Shown here: in pieces, positions 22,060 to 29,810 of the stretch
Layout of the letters: every line of letters begins with the position of its first letter
Position numbering within the stretch: the stretch's first letter is position 1
Source of the DNA: a virus
DNA: 45,491 nucleotides
Virus record (IMG/VR): IMGVR_UViG_3300045009_000856
Location: 1 to 45,491 of that record
Reading direction: 5' to 3' (one strand)
Translations under genes and position numbers: made by a program
The notes under the pieces: generated by a model
Database searches by the model: none
What the model was told of the DNA's origin: nothing
The model's input: the letters and a program-made list of their open reading frames with translations, nothing else

Positions 22060-22846
22060 TTTGTCCCAGCTTCCGGAGTATTTGTCTGCTTCATCCATAA
22101 CCACGTTTGAGCAGTGCCCCCTCAAGTACAAGCTTTCGCGCGTCGATCAAATAAAAGAACCCCCAACACGGGAAACCCTGTTGGGAAATTTTGTGCACGA
22201 AGTCATGGAGATTTTTTACGCCATTGAGTCCAACATACCGCGTGACATCACAACGGTCAGAGTGATCTCTTCGGATGTTTGGGAATCCGGTGATTGGAAA
22301 CACACGGTTGCTCCGCACCTGCGGGGTATGTCTTTGCAACAATTCAGATGGAATGCCTGGTGGTGCATAGAAAACGTTTTCAAGCTTGAAGATCCAAACT
22401 TGATAAATGTCAAAGGAATCGAACTAGAACTCAACGCAGAAATCGAGGGTATTCCGATCAAGGGCTTTATCGACAGATTGGCGACGATTGATGGCCGCGA
22501 CACAATCTCCGACTACAAGACCGGAAAGACGCCTCGCCCTGCTTTCATGAAAGATAAGTATTTTCAACCTCTACTGTATTTTATTTGTCTCTCCCAGGGA
22601 AAACAGTTGATTGACCCCGTAGTTGAACTTTTGTATTTGAAAGATGGCGAACGTCGACAATTGGAACCGACTCCAGAACTGTGCGCTGAAACAATCGAAA
22701 CGGTCGTGAACGTCAATTCAAAAATTCAGGCCGCATTCAAAGAAGAATATTGGGAAGCAATTCCATCAAAGTTATGCGACTGGTGTTTTTTCAAATATAA
22801 TGGTTGCACTCACTACGTCAAAGACATAAGGAGGCGGCAAGCATGA
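22040..22846 (+). CDS. PD-(D/E)XK exonuclease of the RecB/Cas4 type with Fe-S cysteines
   Basis: The reliable protein begins near LPEYLSASSITTFEQCPLKYK. I take GTG 22040 as start, but TTG 22049 or 22061 are also possible; the longer open frame from 21959 reads through the previous gene in another frame and is unlikely. Features: first Cys in SSITTFEQCPLKYK, GNFVHEVMEIFY helix, IKGFIDRLATI with a catalytic Asp, DYKTGK (22511-22528) as the D-x-K motif, and LCDWCFFKYNGC near the end supplying three more Cys. One N-terminal plus three C-terminal Cys is the 4Fe-4S arrangement of Cas4/AddB-type nucleases. It probably resects DNA ends for the Rad52-like partner whose stop overlaps its start. Confidence 0.88.
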   Translation: MDRLSNNLSQLPEYLSASSITTFEQCPLKYKLSRVDQIKEPPTRETLLGNFVHEVMEIFYAIESNIPRDITTVRVISSDVWESGDWKHTVAPHLRGMSLQQFRWNAWWCIENVFKLEDPNLINVKGIELELNAEIEGIPIKGFIDRLATIDGRDTISDYKTGKTPRPAFMKDKYFQPLLYFICLSQGKQLIDPVVELLYLKDGERRQLEPTPELCAETIETVVNVNSKIQAAFKEEYWEAIPSKLCDWCFFKYNGCTHYVKDIRRRQA

Positions 22847-23373
22847 TCATCAACGACGAAACATTTGCCAGGCTCGTGGCCGACAACATCAAAAACAGAA
22901 CGACCACGGCGCAAAACAAGTACCTCGAATTGCCGGAAAACAGTTACCGTTGGCAACGCGCACTGAATGCATTGATTCGCAATCTCGATGAACAGATAAA
23001 TCAAATAAACCTTGATGCTCAATCCGATTCGGACAGGTATTCCCAAATTGGAGATGCTGGGGCTGAGCTGTTGACCCAGGCGATCTCCCATTACGACGCC
23101 AAAAAACAAAAAATTGAACGCTTCAGGTTCTATGTCGTGAAAAAACTCGCCGACGTTGTCATGTCTGGCAAGGTAAATAACAGCGTCGCCCAGGATGGCG
23201 ATTCAATCGTTCATAGGGCCGTTCGCAAGCACATGTCCATGGGTCAGCTCTACGGAATAGAACAAACACCGCTTGATCGCGCCCTTTACAAAGCACTTGA
23301 GGGAATCTGGTCCTTTGACGATCTAAAGGAAGAAGATTTGCTCGAGTTCAGCGACCATGCGCCGACGCTCTAG
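22843..23373 (+). CDS. Hypothetical protein of the recombination module
   Basis: 176 residues from ATG 22843, which overlaps the nuclease TGA as ATGA and has an AGGAGG ribosome site. Mostly helical: TTAQNKYLELPENSYRWQRALNALIRNLDEQINQI, later KIERFRFYVVKKLADVVM and MGQLYGIEQTPLDRALYKALEGIW. No motif of a known enzyme was seen. Tight coupling on both sides, to a Cas4-like nuclease and an HNH gene, points to DNA metabolism, but that rests on context. Confidence 0.75.
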   Translation: MIINDETFARLVADNIKNRTTTAQNKYLELPENSYRWQRALNALIRNLDEQINQINLDAQSDSDRYSQIGDAGAELLTQAISHYDAKKQKIERFRFYVVKKLADVVMSGKVNNSVAQDGDSIVHRAVRKHMSMGQLYGIEQTPLDRALYKALEGIWSFDDLKEEDLLEFSDHAPTL

Positions 23374-23656
23374 GAAAAAACAAAAAGAATACGTCGAGCG
23401 CAGAAAAATAGTCTCCCTGCTTATGCGGGAAAGGCCATGGTGTGAGGCGTGTCCGGTGTTTGCAAAACATGACGGCCTTGTGACCTATTCGCGGAATGCA
23501 AGCGTCGACGTCCACGAGCTAAAGCGAAGATCGCAGGGTGGATCAATTCTTGATGCAAGCAACTTGATATGCGTATGCCGTCCGTGCCATAGAAGAATCG
23601 GAAATCATCCGGCTCTCGCCTTCGATCTCGGCCTGTCGCAACACGGATGGGCCTAG
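23357..23656 (+). CDS. HNH endonuclease
   Basis: 99 residues. WCEAC (Cys29, Cys32) and CRPC (Cys74, Cys77) form the structural zinc site. VDVHELKRRSQGG (His53), DASNLICVC (Asn69) and CHRRIGNHP (His78) are the HNH active-site elements. Such small nucleases act in phage packaging next to terminase or as free-standing endonucleases. The start overlaps the preceding gene by 17 bases. The basic N-terminus (RRRSRKKQKEYVERRK) fits DNA binding. Confidence 0.9.
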   Translation: MRRRSRKKQKEYVERRKIVSLLMRERPWCEACPVFAKHDGLVTYSRNASVDVHELKRRSQGGSILDASNLICVCRPCHRRIGNHPALAFDLGLSQHGWA

Positions 23657-23684
23657 ATCCGTGTTACTACAGCATGGTAGTTTT
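23640..23684 (+). terminator. Two consecutive stem-loops after the HNH gene
   Basis: AACACGGAT (23640-23648) pairs perfectly with ATCCGTGTT (23657-23665) around an 8-base loop that contains the HNH stop codon. Directly after it ACTAC (23666-23670) pairs with GTAGT (23677-23681), running into TTTT. The second, short hairpin plus T-run resembles a weak intrinsic terminator. The first could be an RNA-processing or attenuation element. Placed just before the RuvC gene, they may lower its transcription. Confidence 0.45.
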
Positions 23685-23689
23685 CCCAC

Positions 23690-24211
23690 ATGAACACTGC
23701 CGGAATAGATCTCTCCCTGACGTCCACCGGTTTATCAATTTCGGGTCAACTCTTTTCGATAAGGTCAAAACTAAGGGGTGAGTCTCGATTGATAGAAATT
23801 CGCGACCGGATCATGTCGCAATTGAAAGAAAAATCTGTTGAGATTGTCGCGTTGGAGGGCTATTCATACGCGTCCAGGTTTTCCCATGCGCATTCAATCG
23901 GCGAGTTGGGCGGCGTGATCAAAGTGGCCCTTGCTGAGGCGGGAATATCAGTGGTCATTATTCCCCCGTCCAATAGGGCGAAATTTGCGACTGGCCGGGG
24001 AAACGCTTCGAAGGAAGACGTTGTTCTCGCCGTATTGCAAATGACCTCCATCCCGGATCAGCCCGGCCTGGATGACGTCTGCGACGCCTGGATTTTGGAG
24101 CAAATGCTGCAACATCTTTTAGGTAAAAGAAATTTGAACCTCTCCGAAAAACAACTTGCCGCCCTGGAAACCGTAGAATATAAAATAAAGGAGAATACCG
24201 ATGGCATTTGA
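23690..24211 (+). CDS. RuvC-like Holliday-junction resolvase
   Basis: 173 residues. GIDLSLTSTGLSI with Asp7 starts the RNase-H fold, IVALEGYSY gives Glu56, and GLDDVCDAWIL supplies Asp128/129 and Asp132. This is the acidic set of RuvC-type resolvases that cut branched DNA. ASRFSHAHSIGELGGVIKVAL and PSNRAKFATGRGNASKEDVV match the usual helix and substrate-binding segments. Length is typical (150-190). No clear ribosome site precedes the ATG, which follows a hairpin and TTTT, so initiation may be weak or leaderless. It would resolve branches before packaging. Confidence 0.88.
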   Translation: MNTAGIDLSLTSTGLSISGQLFSIRSKLRGESRLIEIRDRIMSQLKEKSVEIVALEGYSYASRFSHAHSIGELGGVIKVALAEAGISVVIIPPSNRAKFATGRGNASKEDVVLAVLQMTSIPDQPGLDDVCDAWILEQMLQHLLGKRNLNLSEKQLAALETVEYKIKENTDGI

Positions 24212-24545
24212 TCGAACCGCACCAATAAGTCAAGTTGAAATAGAACATGAACTGCTTCGCCTGCTGGGCATACTGGAACAAGAAACTGAAGCTTTTGAGA
24301 AAATCGCGGAAGACCATGCCAAAAAGGACGCCTTACACAAAGCAAACTGGGCAAAAGAATATTTGTCGGCCAAGGGTTCAATCAAAGAACGTGAAGCTTG
24401 GGCGGACTACAAGATGGCCGACTTCGACTATGACTGCAAAATTGCCGAAGGATTACTGAAGTCAAAACGCGAAAAACTTCTGTCTCTGCGCACATCGATT
24501 GACGCACTACGAACGCTCAATGCAAATGTCAGAGTTCAGGTGTGA
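24201..24545 (+). CDS. Small helical protein of the recombination module
   Basis: 114 residues starting at ATG 24201 behind AAAGGAG, overlapping the RuvC stop by 11 bases. It is almost wholly helical (VEIEHELLRLLGILEQETEAFEKIAEDHAKKD ... LLKSKREKLLSLRTSIDALRTLNANV), consistent with a coiled-coil dimer. Similar short helical proteins lie beside recombination genes in many phages, but I cannot name a family or function. Confidence 0.75.
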   Translation: MAFDRTAPISQVEIEHELLRLLGILEQETEAFEKIAEDHAKKDALHKANWAKEYLSAKGSIKEREAWADYKMADFDYDCKIAEGLLKSKREKLLSLRTSIDALRTLNANVRVQV

Positions 24546-25095
24546 AGTGCAAATTCAAACTCTGAAGATAGAAAATCTCAAACCGGCTCCCTGGCGATCC
24601 AATTACGTTCAGTCGCCGGAAATGAAAGTTTTAGCAGACTCGATCATTCAACACGGCTGGCTCTACCCAATCGTCGTTTCGTCTTCCACGATGGAAATAA
24701 TCGACGGTTTTCATCGTTGGGTTTGCGCTCAAAACACTCAAGAAATAATCGAGCGTGATGGTGGTCGTATCCCGTGCATTCTCGTGGACGTTTCAGAAAT
24801 CGACGCAATGCTGATGCATATCCAACTGAACAGGCCAAAGGGTTCGCTGGTAGCCAAAAAACTATCGAATCTCTTACGTTCAATCGTTTACTCGCGCAAG
24901 TACGAAGACGCCGATATCCAAAAAAAACTAATGATGACCTCTCAGGAGTTTTATCTATTGCTTGACGGAACACTTTTGAAGGGCAAAAAACTCTCCGAAC
25001 ATACTTATTCCAGAGCGTGGGTTCCGATCGAAGCGCCCGCTGGGGCGGTTCCCCAAAAAGTCGAAATAGAGAAACCGCCAAACGCCGACAGGTGA
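24520..25095 (+). CDS. ParB/Srx-fold nuclease-like protein
   Basis: About 191 residues from ATG 24520 (ATG 24526 and TTG 24499 are alternatives); it overlaps the previous gene. Residues about 10-60 follow the ParB N-terminal pattern: LKPAPWRSNYVQSPEMKVLADSI, a WLYPIVVS strand and MEIIDGFHRW, where the GFHR/GHRR element binds nucleotide in ParB-like CTPases and nucleases. A small helical domain follows (VAKKLSNLLRSIVYSR, MMTSQEFYLLLDG). In phages such proteins are variously nucleases, methyltransferase partners or regulators. Host chromosome partition is unlikely here, with no ParA in view. Confidence 0.75.
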   Translation: MQMSEFRCEVQIQTLKIENLKPAPWRSNYVQSPEMKVLADSIIQHGWLYPIVVSSSTMEIIDGFHRWVCAQNTQEIIERDGGRIPCILVDVSEIDAMLMHIQLNRPKGSLVAKKLSNLLRSIVYSRKYEDADIQKKLMMTSQEFYLLLDGTLLKGKKLSEHTYSRAWVPIEAPAGAVPQKVEIEKPPNADR

Positions 25096-25116
25096 ATCCC
25101 GCAAGGGTCTTGTCAG

Positions 25117-25125
25117 TGTTAGAAT
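25117..25125 (+). promoter_or_regulatory. Candidate extended -10 promoter before the late/tail genes
   Basis: TGTTAGAAT matches the extended -10 form TGnTAnnnT and lies 27 bases before the ATG at 25152, in a short gap that separates the recombination genes from the neck and tail genes. No -35 is visible at 17 bases, which an extended -10 can tolerate. A small AGCC...GGCT hairpin follows at about 25132-25144. Confidence 0.35.
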
Positions 25126-25151
25126 TTGTGTAGCCAGAAAGGCTTTACCGT

Positions 25152-25379
25152 ATGGTCGTACCCAACAAAACCCCTGATGAAGAGCCGCTTCCCCCCCCAC
25201 CGCCTGGTGCAATTCCCGCGGGAAGGCGCCCAAGATGGTGGCGTCGTGCCGCTGCCTATGCGCTAAGACGAGGAGCAGACCGTTTGCAAAGGGCTGGTAG
25301 GCGAAGAACTGCTGCCGGCCAGGGCAGGGCCCTCCTTCGCGAAAGAAGGAGTCGCCTTCTTGGTGGCGTTTCGGCCTAA
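25152..25379 (+). CDS. Small Pro/Arg-rich protein
   Basis: 75 residues with AGAAAGG before the ATG. The first third is proline-rich (DEEPLPPPPPGAIPAG). The rest is very basic (RRPRWWRRAAAYALRRGADRLQRAGRRR, RERRSRLLGG), like a nucleic-acid or membrane-binding peptide. Its DNA is visibly more GC-rich than the genes around it. An inverted repeat, CTCCTTC...GAAGGAG, lies near the 3' end. No family is recognised. It could be a DNA-condensing or head-completion peptide; a non-coding reading is also possible. Confidence 0.5.
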   Translation: MVVPNKTPDEEPLPPPPPGAIPAGRRPRWWRRAAAYALRRGADRLQRAGRRRTAAGQGRALLRERRSRLLGGVSA

Positions 25380-25398
25380 TCCACAATTGGAGAATTAG

Positions 25399-26280
25399 AT
25401 GTTGGTTTCTGTTGCCGAATTGAGAACATACATGGACGTCACGTTCACCAATCGTCAGATTGACGCTGCTGAACTTGTTCTCGCCGGGCTTCAGAGCGAA
25501 ATGGAGTCGTACCTGGGAAGACCGATCGAGTTGCAGGAATACGAAGAGCAGCACGTGGTTCCAGCTTCGTTTTACGCAATGCCTCAGACAAGTTTCTTTT
25601 ATGAGCGAGAGCAAAGCACAACGGATGCAACAGTCGAGTATGTAATGCCCGGCATTCATCTACCTTTGCGCAATTCTCCAGTTGTGTCAGTGAAGAGTGT
25701 TCACTCATCTTCGATATCCAGTCAGACATACCTTGGCGAAGCGGTGAGACGAGAATCGACCATTTCCGGCGCTGAATCAACCGACATAATCATCTATTCG
25801 ACTAACCACGTAACTTTTACCACCCCATCTGCACATAAGTTCACTGTTGGCCAAAGGGTTTCTCTGAAAGACGTAACCCCCGAACAGTACAATGTGTCGG
25901 CCGCAGAAATACTTGACGTCACTTCAACAACTTTTATGGTAAAGAAGTGGACCGAGGCAGCTTTACCTGCTTATGTTTCCGGGGGGAAAGCCACAGCCGT
26001 CGGAACCGGATACGTCGTTCATCGTTGGGGTTTGGAAGTTTTTGGCGGATTACCGAATGACATTTTGACCGTTACTTACACTGGTGGGATCTCCGGAGAG
26101 ACAATCCCGACGATGAAGTTGATGATTCTTCGTGCGGCCACACGCGAAATGCAAAACATGCACGATGACGTCGTCGGCGTAAAGGATCTCAATCCACGAA
26201 ACGTTGCCGTGGCAGAAACTGGATTTTTGGAAAAGGAATTGTCTGTTTTGAAAATTCATCGACGCAGGAGAATAGCGTGA
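25399..26280 (+). CDS. Head-tail connector (gp6-like adaptor) with an inserted beta domain
   Basis: 293 residues from ATG behind TTGGAG. The start LVSVAELRTYMDVTFTNRQIDAAELVLAGLQSEMESYLGRPIE and the end LTVTYTGGISG...MKLMILRAATREMQNMHDD are typical of HK97 gp6/SPP1 gp15-type adaptors that join portal and tail, usually 100-180 residues. Between them, at about residues 120-210, lies an insertion of SH3-like strands with the pattern HVTFTTPSAHKFTVGQRVSL ... TFMVKKW ... SGGKA, a module seen in various phage structural proteins. First of four coupled neck genes. Confidence 0.8.
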   Translation: MLVSVAELRTYMDVTFTNRQIDAAELVLAGLQSEMESYLGRPIELQEYEEQHVVPASFYAMPQTSFFYEREQSTTDATVEYVMPGIHLPLRNSPVVSVKSVHSSSISSQTYLGEAVRRESTISGAESTDIIIYSTNHVTFTTPSAHKFTVGQRVSLKDVTPEQYNVSAAEILDVTSTTFMVKKWTEAALPAYVSGGKATAVGTGYVVHRWGLEVFGGLPNDILTVTYTGGISGETIPTMKLMILRAATREMQNMHDDVVGVKDLNPRNVAVAETGFLEKELSVLKIHRRRRIA

Positions 26281-26729
26281 GAGTTGACATTGACATTCAG
26301 GTAAAAGGAGTTGCCAAAGCTCAGGCTCGTTTTGCCGGAATGATTGTGCGCTCAAAAACATTCGAGCCAATTTTTATAAAAGCAAAAAAACAAATCCAAC
26401 TTTCCAATGCGGCCAACTTCGCATCGAACGGATTGCCTGTTGGCGGTTGGGCTCCGCTAGACCCACAGTATGCAGCATTCAAAGCGACAAAGTTTCCCGG
26501 AAGAACAACCCTGATCGGGAATGGAAAATTGTTCAGGAGTGTCACAACCATGACGAGTGGCATTTCGTCTATTTCTCCCACAAAAGCGGAATTCGGCACC
26601 AACGTTGAGTACGCAAAGTTTCACCAATACGGAACAAGAAAAATGCCGAAAAGAAAAATCATTTTTGAACCGGCCGGATTCGCCAAGAGCACGGCAAATG
26701 ATGCCGTCAAGTACATTGCCGCCGAGTGA
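26277..26729 (+). CDS. Virion morphogenesis / neck protein (Mu gpG-like)
   Basis: 150 residues starting with GTG that overlaps the adaptor stop (GTGA). The pattern GGWAPLDPQYAAFKATKFPG ... LIGNGKLFRSV ... FGTNVEYAKFHQYGTRKMPKR fits the phage virion-morphogenesis family (PF05069, Mu gpG / HK97 gp10 group), which completes the neck or tail end after head filling. Length is normal for the family. Confidence 0.85.
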   Translation: MRVDIDIQVKGVAKAQARFAGMIVRSKTFEPIFIKAKKQIQLSNAANFASNGLPVGGWAPLDPQYAAFKATKFPGRTTLIGNGKLFRSVTTMTSGISSISPTKAEFGTNVEYAKFHQYGTRKMPKRKIIFEPAGFAKSTANDAVKYIAAE

Positions 26730-26732
26730 ACC

Positions 26733-27332
26733 ATGCCGAACGAATTGATGTATGGCGCCCATTACGCCAAAAACTATGTAACGACGTTTCTTGAAGACGA
26801 CATGCCGATAAGATTGGTTCGCTATAGAAACGGTTGGAACCTGGATGACAATACCCTTCCCAATCCGGAACTTTATTTGAGCTACGAACCCCTCGCCCTC
26901 GACACATGGCCGACGATCATTACGGTCGCCATAAATGCAGGTTCTTTTTCAAGATTTGGTCATGAATTGGGTTTTGACCCCGTATATAACGTCACCTATT
27001 CGCTTCGAACGTATATCTGGGCACGTGGAGGCGATTCGGAGCAAGCAACACTTATGCGAGATCGGTTGACTGCTGTCGTGCGATCGGCGCTCCTCGACTA
27101 TCCATGTTTCAATAGGCATGACACGACAAGAGATGCAAGAGTTGAAGAAAGTACCTTAACCGAAGAATATTCAGATTTGACATTGCTAAAGGGCGACAGG
27201 GTTTTGGCCGGAGCTTTTATCGGTTACAACGTCGTAATGGAAGAAGCCATCACAAGAGCACCGGTCGGAACATTTGAAGAGTATGAACTTGAAGTCGTTC
27301 CTGCTGCTCTGACAGAAACCTTCCAGGTATAA
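26733..27332 (+). CDS. Probable tail terminator / tail completion protein
   Basis: 199 residues, three bases after the preceding stop. The core (WPTIITVAINAGSFSRFGHELGFDPVYNVTYSLRTYIWARG, then LMRDRLTAVVRSALLDYPCF) has the strand-helix layout of tail terminator proteins that cap the tube and dock it to the neck. Its place between the gpG-like protein and the sheath is the usual one. Assignment rests on layout and position rather than a diagnostic motif. Confidence 0.65.
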   Translation: MPNELMYGAHYAKNYVTTFLEDDMPIRLVRYRNGWNLDDNTLPNPELYLSYEPLALDTWPTIITVAINAGSFSRFGHELGFDPVYNVTYSLRTYIWARGGDSEQATLMRDRLTAVVRSALLDYPCFNRHDTTRDARVEESTLTEEYSDLTLLKGDRVLAGAFIGYNVVMEEAITRAPVGTFEEYELEVVPAALTETFQV

Positions 27333-27339
27333 TCAAAAC

Positions 27340-27777
27340 ATGTATTTTTTTAAGTCAGTCCTTGACGAAGCCCACTCTGATGTCCAGGGGGGGCAGATTA
27401 TGGTAAGAAACATCACCGGAAGACTATTCCGCGTTGGCACGCCCGGTCGTTTAGTCAAGCCAGATGGTTTGGCCATTGTCTCTGAAAACGACCCAATTGT
27501 CCAGCACAATTTGAAATTGAAAAGAATTGCAGTTGTTCCACCTACCACATCTTCGTCATCGGCAACAACCGCGAAGAAACCCAGGAAGAAAAAGGCCCAA
27601 GAGCCCGCGGAGGTCAAGGACTGGGATGTAGTCAGGGACACAAAGGTTGACGTGGTAATTGATTCAGAGCCAGCGGCTGAACCAGAACCCGTCGAAGTTG
27701 CAGAAACGATCACAGAAATACCTATGATTGTGGAGCAGCATCAACTTGCGCCAAATGTGGACGAAAGTTCACTATAA
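27340..27777 (+). CDS. Small structural or assembly protein with Lys-rich linker
   Basis: 145 residues from ATG 27340. An internal ATG at 27400 follows a run of seven G residues and could be the real start. The first 60 residues form a small beta fold (IMVRNITGRLFRVGTPGRLVKPDGLAIV). A Ser/Thr-rich and AKKPRKKKAQ basic tract and an acidic Glu/Pro-rich tail follow. A TATAAT at 27328-27333 lies just before the ATG and might serve a leaderless transcript. Its function is unknown; the position before the sheath suggests tail assembly. Confidence 0.65.
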   Translation: MYFFKSVLDEAHSDVQGGQIMVRNITGRLFRVGTPGRLVKPDGLAIVSENDPIVQHNLKLKRIAVVPPTTSSSSATTAKKPRKKKAQEPAEVKDWDVVRDTKVDVVIDSEPAAEPEPVEVAETITEIPMIVEQHQLAPNVDESSL

Positions 27778-27778
27778 T
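27773..27778 (+). promoter_or_regulatory. TATAAT -10 candidate upstream of the sheath gene
   Basis: A perfect TATAAT overlaps the end of the preceding gene, 50 bases before the sheath ATG. No good -35 is found at 16-18 bases (TTGCGC is 21 bases away). A boost of sheath and tube transcription would make sense, since both are needed in many copies. Confidence 0.35.
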
Positions 27779-27827
27779 CGCAGTAGCTCATATTCGTAGC
27801 TGATCTCCTAGGTTTTGGAGGAACAAA

Positions 27828-29279
27828 ATGCCAGGTGTAGTTGTAACGACAGCGGTCCGCACGGGCCCGACCAATGCGCAAGTGACGCCGACCGCGACCT
27901 TCTTTGTTGCTGGTGTAACCACAAGGGGTCCGGAAGGAAAAGCAGTCGCTGTTACCAGCATCGCCGAGTATGAGACCGTCTATGGCGGATACACATCGAG
28001 TGGTTGGGTTCATCAGACTCTGCGATCATTTTTTGAAGAGGGTGGTGCGCGCGCTTTCGTTTCTCGCGTGATCCCAGATGATGCCGTGTCGGCAACACTC
28101 GAACTTGACAACGCGACTGCCGACTCATGCATGGTTCTTACTGCGTCTGGAGAGGGCACATGGGCAAATGCCGGTGGCCTCAAGGCTGCAGTTGTAAATA
28201 CTGGGTCTGCTTTCAGCGTTAAGATTTTTATTGGAACTGAACCAGTTTTCACCTCGGCGACACACACGTCAGTGTCTGACGCCGTTGATGAAATCAACGG
28301 ATCTGCACTCGCCGGTCTTTATGTGGTGGCAGCTGTTGGCGCGAACCCCGGTTTGCCAGTCACGCTCGCGGCCACAAACTTTTCAGGCGGTAGCGATGGC
28401 GGCGCGATCGATGACAGCGACCTCGCAGAGGCGCTTGCTTTCTTCATTGATTCATATGGGCCCGGTGCCGTCTCTGCGCCTGGTTTCTATAACTCGGACA
28501 ACTACGACCAGCTGATTACACACGCAGCCGCTTACGGAAGAATTGCTCTTCTCGGTTTCGACCGCGATGATTCGGTCAGCACCGTTGCATCAACAGCGCA
28601 AGGGTACGCGAATGTTGCATATTCTGAATATGCAGCGTTCTATTATCCGTGGGTCAAAGTTCCCAACGGATCATTGACATCGGTGATTCCGTGCGAGGGC
28701 TTCGTTGCCGCAAAGCGCGCGAAAGTTCAAAACGAATCTGGTCCGTGGTCGGCGTACGCCGGTGCGTCAACCGAGGCTCGATTTGTAATGCTGCCGTACA
28801 CAATCTTGTCCGCGTCGCAAGAGAACACCCTTGTGGACGCGGCCGTGAACCCAATCAAACTCGTGAACGGAACGACTCGCATATATGGTGCGCGTTCAAT
28901 TTCCGATGACACCGCCAACTTCCGTTTTATCAACGGCCGCGAGACGCTGAACTACATTGTCTACGAGTCGAAACAATCACTTGAGGCTCTCGTATTCCAG
29001 CCGATTGACGGACGACGCGCGCTGTTTGCAAGAATCGCTTCTACGCTCACAGCCATCATGGATAGAATCCGTCAGGCCGGTGGGGTGTATGAAGCAGTAG
29101 ATACAAATGGCAGGATTGTCGACCCGGGTTATTCAATTGTCGTCAACGACTCTCTCAATCCGGTAAGTCAGCTGGCTGACGGAACAATCAAGGCGCGAGT
29201 AGGTGCCAGAATCTCTTCGATCGGCGAAACGATCGAGGTCGAGATCGTCAAATCCAACCTCACGGCGTCTCTCGTCTAG
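27828..29279 (+). CDS. Tail sheath protein
   Basis: 483 residues behind a strong TTGGAGG site. The start (MPGVVVTTAVRTGP..., ATFFVAGVTTRGPEGKAVAVTS, then VHQTLRSFFEEGGARAFVSRV) and the end (AIMDRIRQAGGVYEAVDTNGRIVDPG and GARISSIGETIEVEIVKSNL) are the conserved ends of myovirus sheath proteins. These polymerise round the tube and contract on infection. Length is typical. Codon use looks more GC-rich than in neighbouring genes, fitting high expression. Confidence 0.95.
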   Translation: MPGVVVTTAVRTGPTNAQVTPTATFFVAGVTTRGPEGKAVAVTSIAEYETVYGGYTSSGWVHQTLRSFFEEGGARAFVSRVIPDDAVSATLELDNATADSCMVLTASGEGTWANAGGLKAAVVNTGSAFSVKIFIGTEPVFTSATHTSVSDAVDEINGSALAGLYVVAAVGANPGLPVTLAATNFSGGSDGGAIDDSDLAEALAFFIDSYGPGAVSAPGFYNSDNYDQLITHAAAYGRIALLGFDRDDSVSTVASTAQGYANVAYSEYAAFYYPWVKVPNGSLTSVIPCEGFVAAKRAKVQNESGPWSAYAGASTEARFVMLPYTILSASQENTLVDAAVNPIKLVNGTTRIYGARSISDDTANFRFINGRETLNYIVYESKQSLEALVFQPIDGRRALFARIASTLTAIMDRIRQAGGVYEAVDTNGRIVDPGYSIVVNDSLNPVSQLADGTIKARVGARISSIGETIEVEIVKSNLTASLV

Positions 29280-29298
29280 TCAATACGGAGGATAAGTA

Positions 29299-29745
29299 AT
29301 GTCAAAAAAACTTGCGCAACGCCAAATCTTCGCGGAGATCACTCCCGTTTCCGGGCAGGCGGTAGTAGGCCCAACATTGACTGGATTTTTTGCACAGATT
29401 TCCGGTGGTGAAATCACCGCCGCTGTCGAAAAGATCTATGTTGGTGGAGAGAAATTTCCGGAAGTTCTTTGCGCCCCATCCGAGGTGGGTGACGTAACAC
29501 TGACACGTCACTACTCAAGCGATGAAAGAACGACCCTGAAAGACCTTCGCAAAGTTGTCGGACGCGCCTATTACGAGGTGAAGGTATATGACACGGACTG
29601 CGATTTGAAGAACAACCAGTCTGAGCGCGTCTACTCCAAGGCTCTTTTGGTGGGCTTGACTGAGCCGGATGGAGATTCGTCGTCGGGGGCCCCCGCAACG
29701 TTTGCTTTGACGTTTGCCGTCAGCGGCGAGCCGACACAAGCCTAA
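29299..29745 (+). CDS. Tail tube protein
   Basis: 148 residues with an ACGGAGG ribosome site, 19 bases after the sheath. Beta-rich: SGGEITAAVEKIYVGGEKFPEV, then VGDVTLTRHYSSDERTTLKDLRKVVGRAYYEVKVYD and ALLVGLTEPDGDSSSGAPATFALTFAVSGEP. This is the layout of inner tube proteins that stack in hexameric rings inside the sheath. Position directly after the sheath is diagnostic. Confidence 0.88.
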   Translation: MSKKLAQRQIFAEITPVSGQAVVGPTLTGFFAQISGGEITAAVEKIYVGGEKFPEVLCAPSEVGDVTLTRHYSSDERTTLKDLRKVVGRAYYEVKVYDTDCDLKNNQSERVYSKALLVGLTEPDGDSSSGAPATFALTFAVSGEPTQA

Positions 29746-29753
29746 TAATTAGT

Positions 29754-29776
29754 TGACACCGCTTTGGGTGGTGTCA
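29754..29776 (+). promoter_or_regulatory. Stem-loop between tube and chaperone genes
   Basis: TGACACC (29754-29760) pairs with GGTGTCA (29770-29776) around a 9-base loop. No T-run follows, so a full terminator is unlikely. It may protect the sheath/tube transcript end or reduce read-through to the less needed chaperone and tape genes. Confidence 0.4.
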
Positions 29777-29810
29777 CCGTTGGGGCTAGTGGCCTGCTAG
29801 GGTTTCCGCC

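Noticed and set aside
29753-29781. TTGACA as a promoter -35 after the tube gene
   Set aside because: No -10 lies at 16-18 bases; the hexamer is part of the left arm of a stem-loop instead.
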